The notes beneath the pieces were generated by a model, which saw only the letters and a list, made by a program, of their open reading frames with translations, did not search any database and had not been told where the DNA came from. A stretch of 12,521 bases of DNA from JACDAN01 sp035265935 (lineage in GTDB: Bacteria > Actinomycetota > Thermoleophilia > Gaiellales > Gaiellaceae), in the NCBI GenBank assembly GCA_035265935.1, contig DATFOC010000028.1:1-12521 (forward strand), written 5' to 3'. Made by a program: the position numbers and the translations under genes. This document shows, piece by piece, positions 1 through 6,670 of the stretch. How positions within the stretch are numbered: position 1 is the first letter of the stretch; every line of letters starts with the position of its first letter.

Positions 1-537
1 GACCTCGGGCCGCTGGACCTCTACCCGGAGAACGAGTGGCGCGAGTCGACGTTCCTGCTCGACCCGGGCTCGGGCGAGGTGTCGAGGCGGACCGCATTCG
101 TCCGGTCCAACGGCGACGTGGACGGCATGCCGAACATGACGATCCTTTCCAACCGCTGCGTCCACCTCGGCTGCCCGGTTCAAGCCGGCGGGCCCCGCGA
201 GGACGAACGGGCCGAGACGGTCGAGACCGAGACCGAGGGGGGAGAATTGACGGTGACCCCGGTCCAGCCTGCGAACTTCAGCTGCCCTTGCCACGGCGGC
301 GCGTACGACCTCGAGGGCAACCGGATCGCGGGGCCGCCTGTTCGCGCCCTCGACCGCTACACGTTCGAGATCTCCGGCGGCAATCTCAAGCTGCTCCTGC
401 CGTACAGCGTCGGCGAGGTCGAGGGCGAGGGGGCGGACGCCACGATCATCGCGTATCAGCAGCAGGGGCCGGGGGAGCACGTCGACGGCCTCTCCGCGTT
501 CCTGTACCCCATCCAGCCCAAAGACCTGGAGTACTAG
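1..537 (+). CDS. qcrA: Menaquinol-cytochrome c reductase Rieske iron-sulfur subunit (5' partial)
   Basis: Open at the 5' window edge: 178 codons are visible, then TAG. The product would carry the 2Fe-2S cluster that takes an electron from quinol in the cytochrome bc complex, in a domain outside the membrane; the usual N-terminal membrane anchor lies upstream of the window. Both cluster loops are present: CVHLGC (window codons 53-58) and CPCHGG (95-100). They supply two Cys plus two His ligands and the Cys pair that forms the conserved disulfide in this family. Two things are odd. The loops are 36 residues apart, with an acidic stretch between them, against about 13 in mitochondrial Rieske proteins. 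The usual Ser of CPCHGS is Gly. qcrB follows 6 nt later. Seen: motifs and frame. Inferred: the bc-complex role, from the neighbours. A Rieske oxygenase is unlikely because the disulfide Cys pair is present. Confidence 0.93.
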   Translation, partial: DLGPLDLYPENEWRESTFLLDPGSGEVSRRTAFVRSNGDVDGMPNMTILSNRCVHLGCPVQAGGPREDERAETVETETEGGELTVTPVQPANFSCPCHGGAYDLEGNRIAGPPVRALDRYTFEISGGNLKLLLPYSVGEVEGEGADATIIAYQQQGPGEHVDGLSAFLYPIQPKDLEY

Positions 538-543
538 AGACTC

Positions 544-1359
544 GTGGCCGTCGTCCCGCCCCCCAGCCGGCAGCGCAACCAGGGGATCATGGCCAAGGTC
601 GGCCACATCGTGATGGTCCCGCTCGACTGGCTGGAGGAGCGGTCGGGGATCGTCGGCGGCACCAAGTATTTCCTCTTCCGGAAGGTCCCGTCGGACGTCA
701 ACTGGTTCCAGACCCTTGGCTCGGCGACGCTGACCGCCTTCCTCGTCCAGCTCGGCACGGGCGTGGTCCTCGCGATGTACTACAAGCCGACGCCCGACCA
801 CGCGTACGAGTCGATCCGGAACATCACGCACGATGTCACGCTGGGCTGGCTCGTCCGCGGTATGCACCGGTGGGGCGCGAGCGTCTTCATCATCCTGCTC
901 TTCCTCCACATGGGCCGGGTCTTCCTCTTCGGCGCGTACAAGTATCCGAGGGAGCTGAACTGGATCGTCGGAGTGCTCATCCTTCCGCTGGCGCTGCTCA
1001 TGGGGTTCACGGGGTACCTGCTCCCATGGGATCAGACTGCGTACTGGGCGACCGTCGTCGGCATCAACCTGAACGGAACCGGTCCTTTCGTCGGCCCGTT
1101 CCTGTCGCAGTTCTTACGCGGGGGCGACGAGATCGGCGCGAACACGCTGACGATCTTCTACGCGCTGCACATGCTCCTCCTCCCCGGGGCGCTCATCGCC
1201 CTGATCACGCTTCACCTCTACCTCGTCGTCCGGCTCGGCGTCGTCTCGCCGCCGTGGTCGGAAGAGGAGGCCGGCAGGGAGCGGCCCGAGCCGGCGCCCA
1301 CCGGCGACGGAGGCCTGCTCAGGCCACGAGCGCGTGGAGGGAGGCCGCGAAGTGAGTAG
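544..1359 (+). CDS. qcrB: Cytochrome b6-type subunit of menaquinol-cytochrome c reductase
   Basis: Integral membrane haem b subunit, 271 aa, of b6 length rather than a full cytochrome b. Four His ligands are visible: H108 (in RGMHRWG), H122, H209 and H224. Spacings are 14 and 15; the second matches the b6/Firmicute type rather than the 14 of mitochondrial cytochrome b. The signature GYLLPWDQTAYW is at about 157-168. About four membrane segments bear the ligands. The Cys that binds the extra haem c(i) in b6 and Bacillus QcrB is replaced, by my alignment, by T57 (NWFQTLG). The tail after residue 238 is polar and Arg/Pro-rich. The start is uncertain: GTG 544 sits 6 nt after qcrA with only a weak GGAG at 528-531, and ATG 589 (residue 16) is an alternative that begins nearer the conserved part. 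The 3' end overlaps qcrC by 8 nt, suggesting coupled translation. Confidence 0.94.
   Translation: MAVVPPPSRQRNQGIMAKVGHIVMVPLDWLEERSGIVGGTKYFLFRKVPSDVNWFQTLGSATLTAFLVQLGTGVVLAMYYKPTPDHAYESIRNITHDVTLGWLVRGMHRWGASVFIILLFLHMGRVFLFGAYKYPRELNWIVGVLILPLALLMGFTGYLLPWDQTAYWATVVGINLNGTGPFVGPFLSQFLRGGDEIGANTLTIFYALHMLLLPGALIALITLHLYLVVRLGVVSPPWSEEEAGRERPEPAPTGDGGLLRPRARGGRPRSE
1336..1344 (+). promoter_or_regulatory. Shine-Dalgarno sequence deciding the qcrC start
   Basis: GGAGGGAGG, the best ribosome-binding site in the first half of the window, ends 7 nt before GTG 1352. It lies inside the last codons of qcrB. The longer possible start, GTG 1334, overlaps this site and would leave it unused, so 1352 is preferred. 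Confidence 0.7.
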
Positions 1360-2182
1360 CGCGACCGACGAGCGCCGCGAGCAGTTCAAGCGCTACAAGG
1401 AGGACGTCGAGACCCGCGGGAAGGCGTTCCACCCGTACGCGATGTTCCACGACACGGTCATGAGCCTCGTCGTGGTCACCGTCATCGTCGGGCTCGCGTG
1501 CGTCTGGTACTTCACGGCGGACGAGGCCTCGGAGCCGGACGGCGCCTCGACCTCGGGCTCGCTCGGAGTGCTCTACGAGGAGAAGGCGGACCCGGGGACG
1601 ACGAGCTTCATCCCGCGGCCCGACTGGTACTTCTACTTCCTCTTCTATCTCCTCCGGATCTTCAAGTGGCCGGACTCGGTCGTGCTCGGAACCGTTGGGA
1701 TCCCGACGATCGCGCTGATCCTGCTCCTGGCACTTCCGTTTCTCGACCGGCGGCAGGAGCGGCGGCTTTCCCGCCGTCCTGTGGCTGTGATCGCGGCGAT
1801 CCTCACCGTGGTCACGATGGGCGTCCTGACCTACAAGGGCGCGGTCGCCGAGGAGGGGACCGGCGCGACGGGCGACGTGGCCCGCTGGATCGAGGAGAAC
1901 AACATTCCGGAGGGTGAGGCGCAGGAGGGCGCCCAGCTCTTCGCGGAGTCCGGCTGCACGAACTGCCACACCTACCTCGGCTCCGGCGTGGCGAATCTCG
2001 GCGCGCCGGACCTTTCGGGTGTCGGAAACGAGATGGACGCCGCGCGGCTCCAGGCGTACATCTCCAACCCTCGGGAGTTCGGTAACCAGGTGATGCCGGT
2101 CTACGGCGAGACGCTGAGCGAGGAGCAGCTGGGGCAGATCGCGGCCTTCCTCGAGGCCTCCAAGGGCTCGTCCGGCGGCTAG
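1352..2182 (+). CDS. qcrC: Cytochrome b C-terminal domain fused to monohaem cytochrome c
   Basis: 276 aa from GTG 1352. The N-terminal half is subunit-IV-like, with membrane segments at about 36-54, 112-131 and 143-161. It carries the quinol-oxidation-site motif PDWY at 90-93, where ubiquinol enzymes have PEWY; the Asp form is associated with menaquinol-oxidising complexes. The C-terminal half is a class I cytochrome c domain with one haem-attachment site, CTNCH (202-206), and a likely axial Met at M248 (MPVYG). It would pass electrons from the Rieske protein to a terminal oxidase, on the outer face of the membrane. This fused architecture and the gene order qcrA-qcrB-qcrC are those of Bacillus. 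They differ from mycobacterial bcc, where cytochrome b is whole and the cytochrome c protein is separate and dihaem. menG begins 4 nt after the stop. Confidence 0.94.
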   Translation: MSSATDERREQFKRYKEDVETRGKAFHPYAMFHDTVMSLVVVTVIVGLACVWYFTADEASEPDGASTSGSLGVLYEEKADPGTTSFIPRPDWYFYFLFYLLRIFKWPDSVVLGTVGIPTIALILLLALPFLDRRQERRLSRRPVAVIAAILTVVTMGVLTYKGAVAEEGTGATGDVARWIEENNIPEGEAQEGAQLFAESGCTNCHTYLGSGVANLGAPDLSGVGNEMDAARLQAYISNPREFGNQVMPVYGETLSEEQLGQIAAFLEASKGSSGG

Positions 2183-2186
2183 ATCA

Positions 2187-2870
2187 GTGACGGCGCGGAC
2201 CGGCCACCTCCCGGCCGACGCCGTCCGGACGATGTTCGACCGGATCGCGCCGGTCTACGACGGCATGAACCATGCGCTGTCGGCCGGCCTCGACCGGCGG
2301 TGGCGCCGGCTCGCAGCCGACGCCGTGGTCGCCAAGGGGGACAGGGTCCTCGACGCGTGCTGCGGGACGGGCGACCTCGCGCTGGCGGCCAGGTCGGCGG
2401 GCGGGATCGTCACAGGCCTCGATTTCTCCGACGCAATGCTCGAGCGGGCCCGTCGCAAGTCATCCGAGATCGAGTGGGTCGAGGGAAACCTGCTGCACCT
2501 GCCTTTCGCGGACGGGTCCTTCGACACGGCGACGGTCGGCTTCGGCGTGCGAAACGTCGATGATCTCGATTCGGCGCTTCGGGAGCTCCGGCGGGTCGTC
2601 AAGCCTGGGGGCAGGCTGGCGATCCTGGAGCTCGTGCGGCCGAAAGGCCCGCTTGCTCTCTTCTACAACGCGTGGTTCGGCGGGCTCGTCCCCGTCGCCG
2701 GCAGGGTGATTTCCGGCGGCGCGGCGTACAGCTACCTTCCTGCGAGCGTGCGTCGATTCCCGGGCCCGGCCGAGCTCACCGAACGTGTTCGCGCGGCGGG
2801 CTTCCACCCGGCGGCGCACCGGCTGCTGGGAGGCGGCATCGTCGTCCTGGTCGTCGGGGAAGCCAGGTGA
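2187..2870 (+). CDS. menG: Demethylmenaquinone methyltransferase
   Basis: 227 aa, a usual UbiE/MenG length. The family would methylate demethylmenaquinone with S-adenosylmethionine, the last step of classical menaquinone synthesis, at the cytoplasmic side of the membrane. The N-terminal UbiE signature MFDRIAPVYDGMNHALS is at 16-32. The SAM-binding motif I, LDACCGTGDLALA, is at about 54-66. The post-motif segment FDTATVGFGVRNVDD and the KPGG turn (RRVVKPGGRLAILE) follow in the normal order, and the C-terminal GGIVVLVVG ends the fold. GTG 2187 lies 4 nt after qcrC with no clear Shine-Dalgarno site, so it is probably translated by coupling; ATG 2232 would cut into the signature. The quinone-synthesis gene directly follows the quinol-oxidase genes. 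UbiE in ubiquinone makers is the alternative, but the PDWY and Gly features of the upstream complex favour menaquinone. Confidence 0.93.
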   Translation: MTARTGHLPADAVRTMFDRIAPVYDGMNHALSAGLDRRWRRLAADAVVAKGDRVLDACCGTGDLALAARSAGGIVTGLDFSDAMLERARRKSSEIEWVEGNLLHLPFADGSFDTATVGFGVRNVDDLDSALRELRRVVKPGGRLAILELVRPKGPLALFYNAWFGGLVPVAGRVISGGAAYSYLPASVRRFPGPAELTERVRAAGFHPAAHRLLGGGIVVLVVGEAR

Positions 2871-2877
2871 CCCGCCC

Positions 2878-3786
2878 GTGACTGCCCTCGCCGCCGTCGA
2901 GGAGGCTCCGGGCCTCGACGCCTACATGGCCGCGCTTGAGGACCGTCTCCGCGAGTCCGTCGCGAGCCATCCAGGCACGGTCGCCGACGCCGGCGCTCAG
3001 GCGCTCGCCGCCGGCGGGAAGCGGTTGCGGCCGCTGCTCGTCTTCCTCACCACCCGGGACGGCCGGGACCCCGTGCCGGCCGGAGCCGCGGTCGAGCTCG
3101 TCCACATGGCGAGCCTCGTCCACGACGACATGATCGACCGGGCTGCGCTGCGCCGCGGTCATGAAACCGCGTGGCGCACGCACGGCTCGGTTGGCGCGCG
3201 CACGACGGGCGACTACCTATATGCGCGGGCGTTCTCGGAGCTTTCCGCGACCGGAGACGAGGAGGGTGTGCAGCTGCTCGCCGCCGCTGCGCTCGCCCTC
3301 GTCCGCGGCGAGGCGATTCAGCACGGGCAGGCGCACAAGCCCGAAACGACCCAGGAGGAGTATCTCCGTCGCTGCACGCTCAAGACAGCCGAGCTCTTCC
3401 GCGCCGCGTGCCTGCTCGGGAGCCGCGACGAGGCGATCGGCCGCTTCGGGCTCGCGCTGGGGATCGCATTCCAGATCGCCGACGACATCCTCGACTGCAC
3501 CGGCACGACGATCGAGACCGGGAAGCTCGCCGGAAACGACCTCCGAGAAGGCACGCCGACCCTGCCGCTGATCTTCGCCGCCCGTGAGGACCAGGTCGTG
3601 CGCGAGGCGCTCGCCGGCGGGCCGCTCGAGGGCGCGCTCATCCGCGTTGCACAGACGGGCGCGCTGGAACGGGCCCGCGAGATCGCACTGCGCTACGCCG
3701 CCGAGGCGCGCTCGCATCTCGGACGGACGGCGCACCGCCCGGAGCTCGAGGCGCTGACGCACATCGTGGTCGAGAGGCGAAGCTAG
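2878..3786 (+). CDS. Polyprenyl diphosphate synthase, probably long-chain
   Basis: 302 aa from GTG 2878, 7 nt after menG. The same frame is open further upstream, to ATG 2785, but that would place about 30 residues of low-complexity shadow inside menG, so 2878 is preferred. The product would condense isopentenyl diphosphate onto an allylic diphosphate to make the side chain of menaquinone. Visible motifs are GGKRLRPLL (about 46-54), the first Asp-rich motif DDMID within LVHDDMID, and the second, DDILD, within FQIADDILD, followed by GKLAGNDLREG. The residues four and five places before the first motif are Ser and Ala. The lack of a bulky aromatic there is what the family shows in long-chain synthases (heptaprenyl to decaprenyl) rather than C15/C20 enzymes. 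Chain length cannot be read further from sequence. Context with menG and a MenA-like gene supports quinone tail synthesis. Undecaprenyl synthesis is unlikely, since that uses an unrelated cis-type enzyme. Confidence 0.91.
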   Translation: MTALAAVEEAPGLDAYMAALEDRLRESVASHPGTVADAGAQALAAGGKRLRPLLVFLTTRDGRDPVPAGAAVELVHMASLVHDDMIDRAALRRGHETAWRTHGSVGARTTGDYLYARAFSELSATGDEEGVQLLAAAALALVRGEAIQHGQAHKPETTQEEYLRRCTLKTAELFRAACLLGSRDEAIGRFGLALGIAFQIADDILDCTGTTIETGKLAGNDLREGTPTLPLIFAAREDQVVREALAGGPLEGALIRVAQTGALERAREIALRYAAEARSHLGRTAHRPELEALTHIVVERRS

Positions 3787-3805
3787 GGATATCGTCCCGA
3801 GGCGG

Positions 3806-4291
3806 ATGGGGATCCTTCCCGAACCGGTCGAAGCAGTGCTCGAGACGGCGCTCGTGAGCGAGCTCACGGTCGTCGACCCGTCGGGCCGGCCGGTGACGCA
3901 TCCGTTGATCCCGCTCTACGACGGGGAGTTGATCTACCTCACCTCGAGCATCCTCTTCTCCAAGAAGCTCGAGCACATCAAGGCCAACCCGAAGGTGTCG
4001 CTCTCGATCACCGATCCCGCCGCGCTCGAGCCCGGCCAGGTCGCCCGGGCGACGATCCAGGGCGACGCCGAGGTCGACGATTCGGACCTCCACGCCGGCT
4101 GGGAGCGCGTGCTTCCACTTTGGCGGAAGAAGGAGCCCGCCATCGACTTTTTCCTCGGCAAGCGCGTCGCGCTTCCGCTCTTCTTTGAGCGCTCGGTCAT
4201 CGAGATCCGCCCCCGGAAGGCGTTCCTCTGGGAGGACGGACGGACCGACCGGCCGCCTCAGGTCTTCCACGTCGACCCGGTGCTCGCATGA
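3806..4291 (+). CDS. FMN-binding split-barrel (PNPOx-like) protein
   Basis: 161 aa, soluble, with no signal peptide. It resembles the pyridoxamine-phosphate-oxidase-like/F420-binding split barrel: a strand-turn-strand start (ELTVVDPSGRPVTHPL), then LIYLTSS, then the family's KKLEHIKANPKVSLSITD run (about 53-70), then ATIQGDAEV. Members bind FMN, F420 or haem and act as oxidases, reductases or binding proteins; the substrate cannot be told from sequence. A purine-rich GAGGCGG precedes ATG 3806. The stop overlaps the start of the next gene by 4 nt (ATGA at 4288-4291), and that gene's N-terminal domain is itself of this fold, so the two probably arose by duplication and may work as a pair. This is a recognised fold with unknown reaction. 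The location inside a menaquinone gene run suggests a redox role there, which is inference. Confidence 0.8.
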   Translation: MGILPEPVEAVLETALVSELTVVDPSGRPVTHPLIPLYDGELIYLTSSILFSKKLEHIKANPKVSLSITDPAALEPGQVARATIQGDAEVDDSDLHAGWERVLPLWRKKEPAIDFFLGKRVALPLFFERSVIEIRPRKAFLWEDGRTDRPPQVFHVDPVLA

Positions 4292-5658
4292 AAGCGACGC
4301 CGGAGCTGATCGCCAGGCTCGAAGAGCGCTTCGGCCACGCGGTGATCGCCTATGTCGACGCCGACGGCTATCCGATGTCGGTCGCGACCGACTTCGAGGT
4401 CGACGAAACGCGCGGGATCGTTTCGTTGCGGGCCGTCGCCGGCGACGCACAGCCGCCGCAGGGCGATCGGGTCAACGTGGTCTTCAGCCACATCCGCCCC
4501 CAGCCGGGCGTTGGCTACGACGAGCGCCGCTACGTCTCGCTCTGGGGGCCGCTGAGGCGGACGGAGGGCGGGCTCGAGTTCTCGCCGGAGGACGTCCAGC
4601 ACTGGGACGAGGAGGAGATGTCCTTCTTCGAGTACTCGGAGCGCGGCCTGCCCCAGGCCCACCGCTACCTCGAACAGGTCTCGGCGGAGACCGGGCGCGA
4701 GGTGAAGCCGAAGCTCTCGTTCGGATGGCTCTTCCTGCGGGCGACGCGGCTCCCGTTCCTCACGGCGACCTTCGTGCCGGTGCTGCTCGGAATCGCTGTC
4801 GCCGCCTGGACGAACGGCTTCAACTGGTGGCTCGCGCTCCTGACCGTGGTCGGCGGCGCCTGCATCCACCTGGGCCTCAACGTCGCGAACGACGTCTTCG
4901 ACACGACGAGCGGCGCCGACAAGGCCAACGTGAACCCCACGCAGTTCTCCGGCGGCTCCCGAGTCGTCCTCTATGGACTGCTCTCGCTCCGGACGATCGC
5001 GCTGATGTCGCTGGGGTTCTATGCCGCCGGGATCGCGATCGGCATCGGCCTGGCCGCTGCGCGCGGGTGGGACCTGCTCTGGCTCGGGGTCGCGGGCGCG
5101 CTCCTCAGCTTCTTTTACACGGCGCCGCCGCTCAAGCTCGTCCATCGCGGTCTCGGAGAGATCGTCGTGGCGCTCGGCTTCGGGCCGATCATGACCCTTG
5201 GCGCGTACTTCGTACAGGCGCAGGAGTACGACCTCGAGCCGCTCCTGGCCTCGATTCCGGTCGGGATCCTGATCGCGCTCGTCCTCTACGTGAACGAGGT
5301 GCCCGACAGGTCGGCCGACGCCGCAGCAGACAAGCGGACCCTTCCCGTACGGCTCTCGAAGGACCAGGTCGTGAACGGCTACGCCGCAGCGGTCGCCGTT
5401 GCGTTCGGGCTCGTCGTCGTGTTCGCCCTCGGAGGGTGGATCGTCCGCCCGGCGATCATCGCCCTCGCCGCAGCGCCGCTTGCCCTCCCCGTCTACCGGG
5501 CGCTCAAGTCGTCGTACGACCAGCCGTACGCCCTGATGCCGGCGATGGGAAAGAACATCCAGCTCCATCTCGCGACGGGCGTCCTGCTGATCCTCGGCTA
5601 CGTGATCGCGCTGATTGCGGACGGGGTGCTGGACGACCCGCCGGCGTTTCTGACTTGA
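4288..5658 (+). CDS. menA: Split-barrel domain fused to MenA-like UbiA-family prenyltransferase
   Basis: 456 aa, well above the roughly 300 usual for MenA because of an extra soluble N-terminal domain. Residues 1-130 look like a second PNPOx-like split barrel (AVIAYVDADGYPMSVATDFE; later RYVSLWGPLRR). Residues 145-456 are a polytopic UbiA-superfamily prenyltransferase. The first Asp-rich motif is NDVFD at 201-205, followed by GAD at 209-211. The second is NEVPDRSAD at 336-344, followed by KRTLPVRL. YTAPPLKLVHRGLGE (277-291) is like the MenA loop with YTGGP...GLGE. The predicted reaction is transfer of the polyprenyl chain to 1,4-dihydroxy-2-naphthoate in the membrane. The neighbours supply the prenyl donor synthase and the following methylation, which supports MenA. 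The NExxD form of the second motif also recalls archaeal UbiA proteins, so another aromatic acceptor is possible. I could find no frameshift or stop between the two domains, so the fusion looks real. Confidence 0.85.
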   Translation: MKATPELIARLEERFGHAVIAYVDADGYPMSVATDFEVDETRGIVSLRAVAGDAQPPQGDRVNVVFSHIRPQPGVGYDERRYVSLWGPLRRTEGGLEFSPEDVQHWDEEEMSFFEYSERGLPQAHRYLEQVSAETGREVKPKLSFGWLFLRATRLPFLTATFVPVLLGIAVAAWTNGFNWWLALLTVVGGACIHLGLNVANDVFDTTSGADKANVNPTQFSGGSRVVLYGLLSLRTIALMSLGFYAAGIAIGIGLAAARGWDLLWLGVAGALLSFFYTAPPLKLVHRGLGEIVVALGFGPIMTLGAYFVQAQEYDLEPLLASIPVGILIALVLYVNEVPDRSADAAADKRTLPVRLSKDQVVNGYAAAVAVAFGLVVVFALGGWIVRPAIIALAAAPLALPVYRALKSSYDQPYALMPAMGKNIQLHLATGVLLILGYVIALIADGVLDDPPAFLT

Positions 5659-5659
5659 G

Positions 5660-6670
5660 GTGAGCTCCGCCACCACTCCGTGGGCCTGGTACCGAGATCC
5701 AGCGGTGCTGGAGCGGGAGGAGAAGGCGATCTTCGCGCGGACGTGGCAGTACGTCGGCGTTCTTGGCGAGCACAACGTCGTCCCCGGGTGGGCCGGCCGG
5801 GCCCCGGTCGTAGTGGTGAGAGACGAGGAGGGGGCCGAGCGCGCGTTCGTCAACGTCTGCCGGCACCGCGGCTCGGTCGTCGTCGAGGAGGCCGGGAGCC
5901 GGAAGGCACTCCAGTGCGCCTACCACGCCTGGACGTACGGGCTGGACGGATCGCTGCGATCGGCGCCGCGGTCGGAGGAGCTCTCAGGCGCCCGCGACCT
6001 CGGGCTCGTCGAGATCCGGCTCGGTGCCTGGGGGCCGTTCCGGTTCGTGAACCTGGACGGCGGGGCGCCGCCGCTCGAGGACGTGCTCGGCGAGGTGCCG
6101 GCGATGCTGGGCGAGGGCGGGATCGACGTCGAGGGGCTCGCGTTTCACCACCGGGTGGACTGGGAGGTCGCGGCGAACTGGAAGATCGCGACGGAGAACT
6201 TCCTCGAGTGCTATCACTGCGCCGTCGCGCATCCCGGCTTCTCGGCAATGGTCGAGACCTCGCCGGGCGAGTACCGGCTCGAGCGCAGGCCGTGGCACCT
6301 GAGCCAGTTCGGGCGGCTGAAGGACCCGAGTGGGGCACCGCTGCCCGAGGGACAGTTCCACCTCGTCTGGCCCAACACGGGGATCAACGTCTTCCCGGGC
6401 AGGCCGAACCTCTCGATCGGCCCGATCCTGGCGATTGCTCCCGACCGGACCCGCCGGATCCTCGACTACTTCTTCGCTCCGAACGAGGACGGTGCCTGGA
6501 TCGCCGAGTTCCTCGAGTTCGACGATCAGGTCGGGCGGGAGGACGCTCGCCTCGTCGAGTCGGTGCAGCGCGGCGCCGGATCGGGCGCGATCCCCCAAGG
6601 CCGGCTCCTGCCCGAGAGCGAGCAGCTGGTCGCGGCGTTTCAGGAACGCCTCCGGGAAACGCTCGCCTAG
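5660..6670 (+). CDS. Rieske non-haem iron oxygenase, alpha subunit type
   Basis: 336 aa from GTG 5660, one base after the menA-like stop. The N-terminal Rieske domain carries C67-x-H69 (CRHRG) and C86-x2-H89 (CAYHAWTYGLDG). The catalytic domain has NWKIATENFLECYHC (173-187), with H186 and H191 as mononuclear iron ligands and a C-terminal Asp near 288-289 (EFDDQVGRED) as probable third ligand. The position that electronically bridges the two iron sites, Asp in most of the family, is Glu here (E183). Carnitine and glycine-betaine type Rieske oxygenases are reported to use Glu there. The enzyme needs a reductase partner, and none is encoded nearby. The substrate is unknown. It could modify a quinone or naphthoate intermediate, judging from context, or demethylate a quaternary amine, judging from the motif. 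Its stop overlaps that of the convergent permease gene. Confidence 0.87.
   Translation: MSSATTPWAWYRDPAVLEREEKAIFARTWQYVGVLGEHNVVPGWAGRAPVVVVRDEEGAERAFVNVCRHRGSVVVEEAGSRKALQCAYHAWTYGLDGSLRSAPRSEELSGARDLGLVEIRLGAWGPFRFVNLDGGAPPLEDVLGEVPAMLGEGGIDVEGLAFHHRVDWEVAANWKIATENFLECYHCAVAHPGFSAMVETSPGEYRLERRPWHLSQFGRLKDPSGAPLPEGQFHLVWPNTGINVFPGRPNLSIGPILAIAPDRTRRILDYFFAPNEDGAWIAEFLEFDDQVGREDARLVESVQRGAGSGAIPQGRLLPESEQLVAAFQERLRETLA

Noticed and set aside
36..1355. Long + strand open frame over qcrA and qcrB
   Set aside because: The translation is Arg/Pro/Gly-rich with no family motif, while the other frames carry clear Rieske and cytochrome b signatures. GC-rich DNA leaves such frames open.
2785..2877. 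Longer N-terminus for the polyprenyl synthase
   Set aside because: It would lie inside menG in a different frame and adds about 31 low-complexity residues before the normal family start.
3784..3792. TAGGGATAT as a promoter for the split-barrel gene
   Set aside because: It coincides with the stop of the upstream gene, lacks a -35, and the 19-nt gap fits an internal operon junction. Possible but unsupported.
4258..5853. 531-codon minus-strand open frame opposite the menA-like gene
   Set aside because: The composition is Arg/Asp/Glu/His-rich without hydrophobic cores or motifs; it is the antisense shadow of a gene with strong UbiA motifs.
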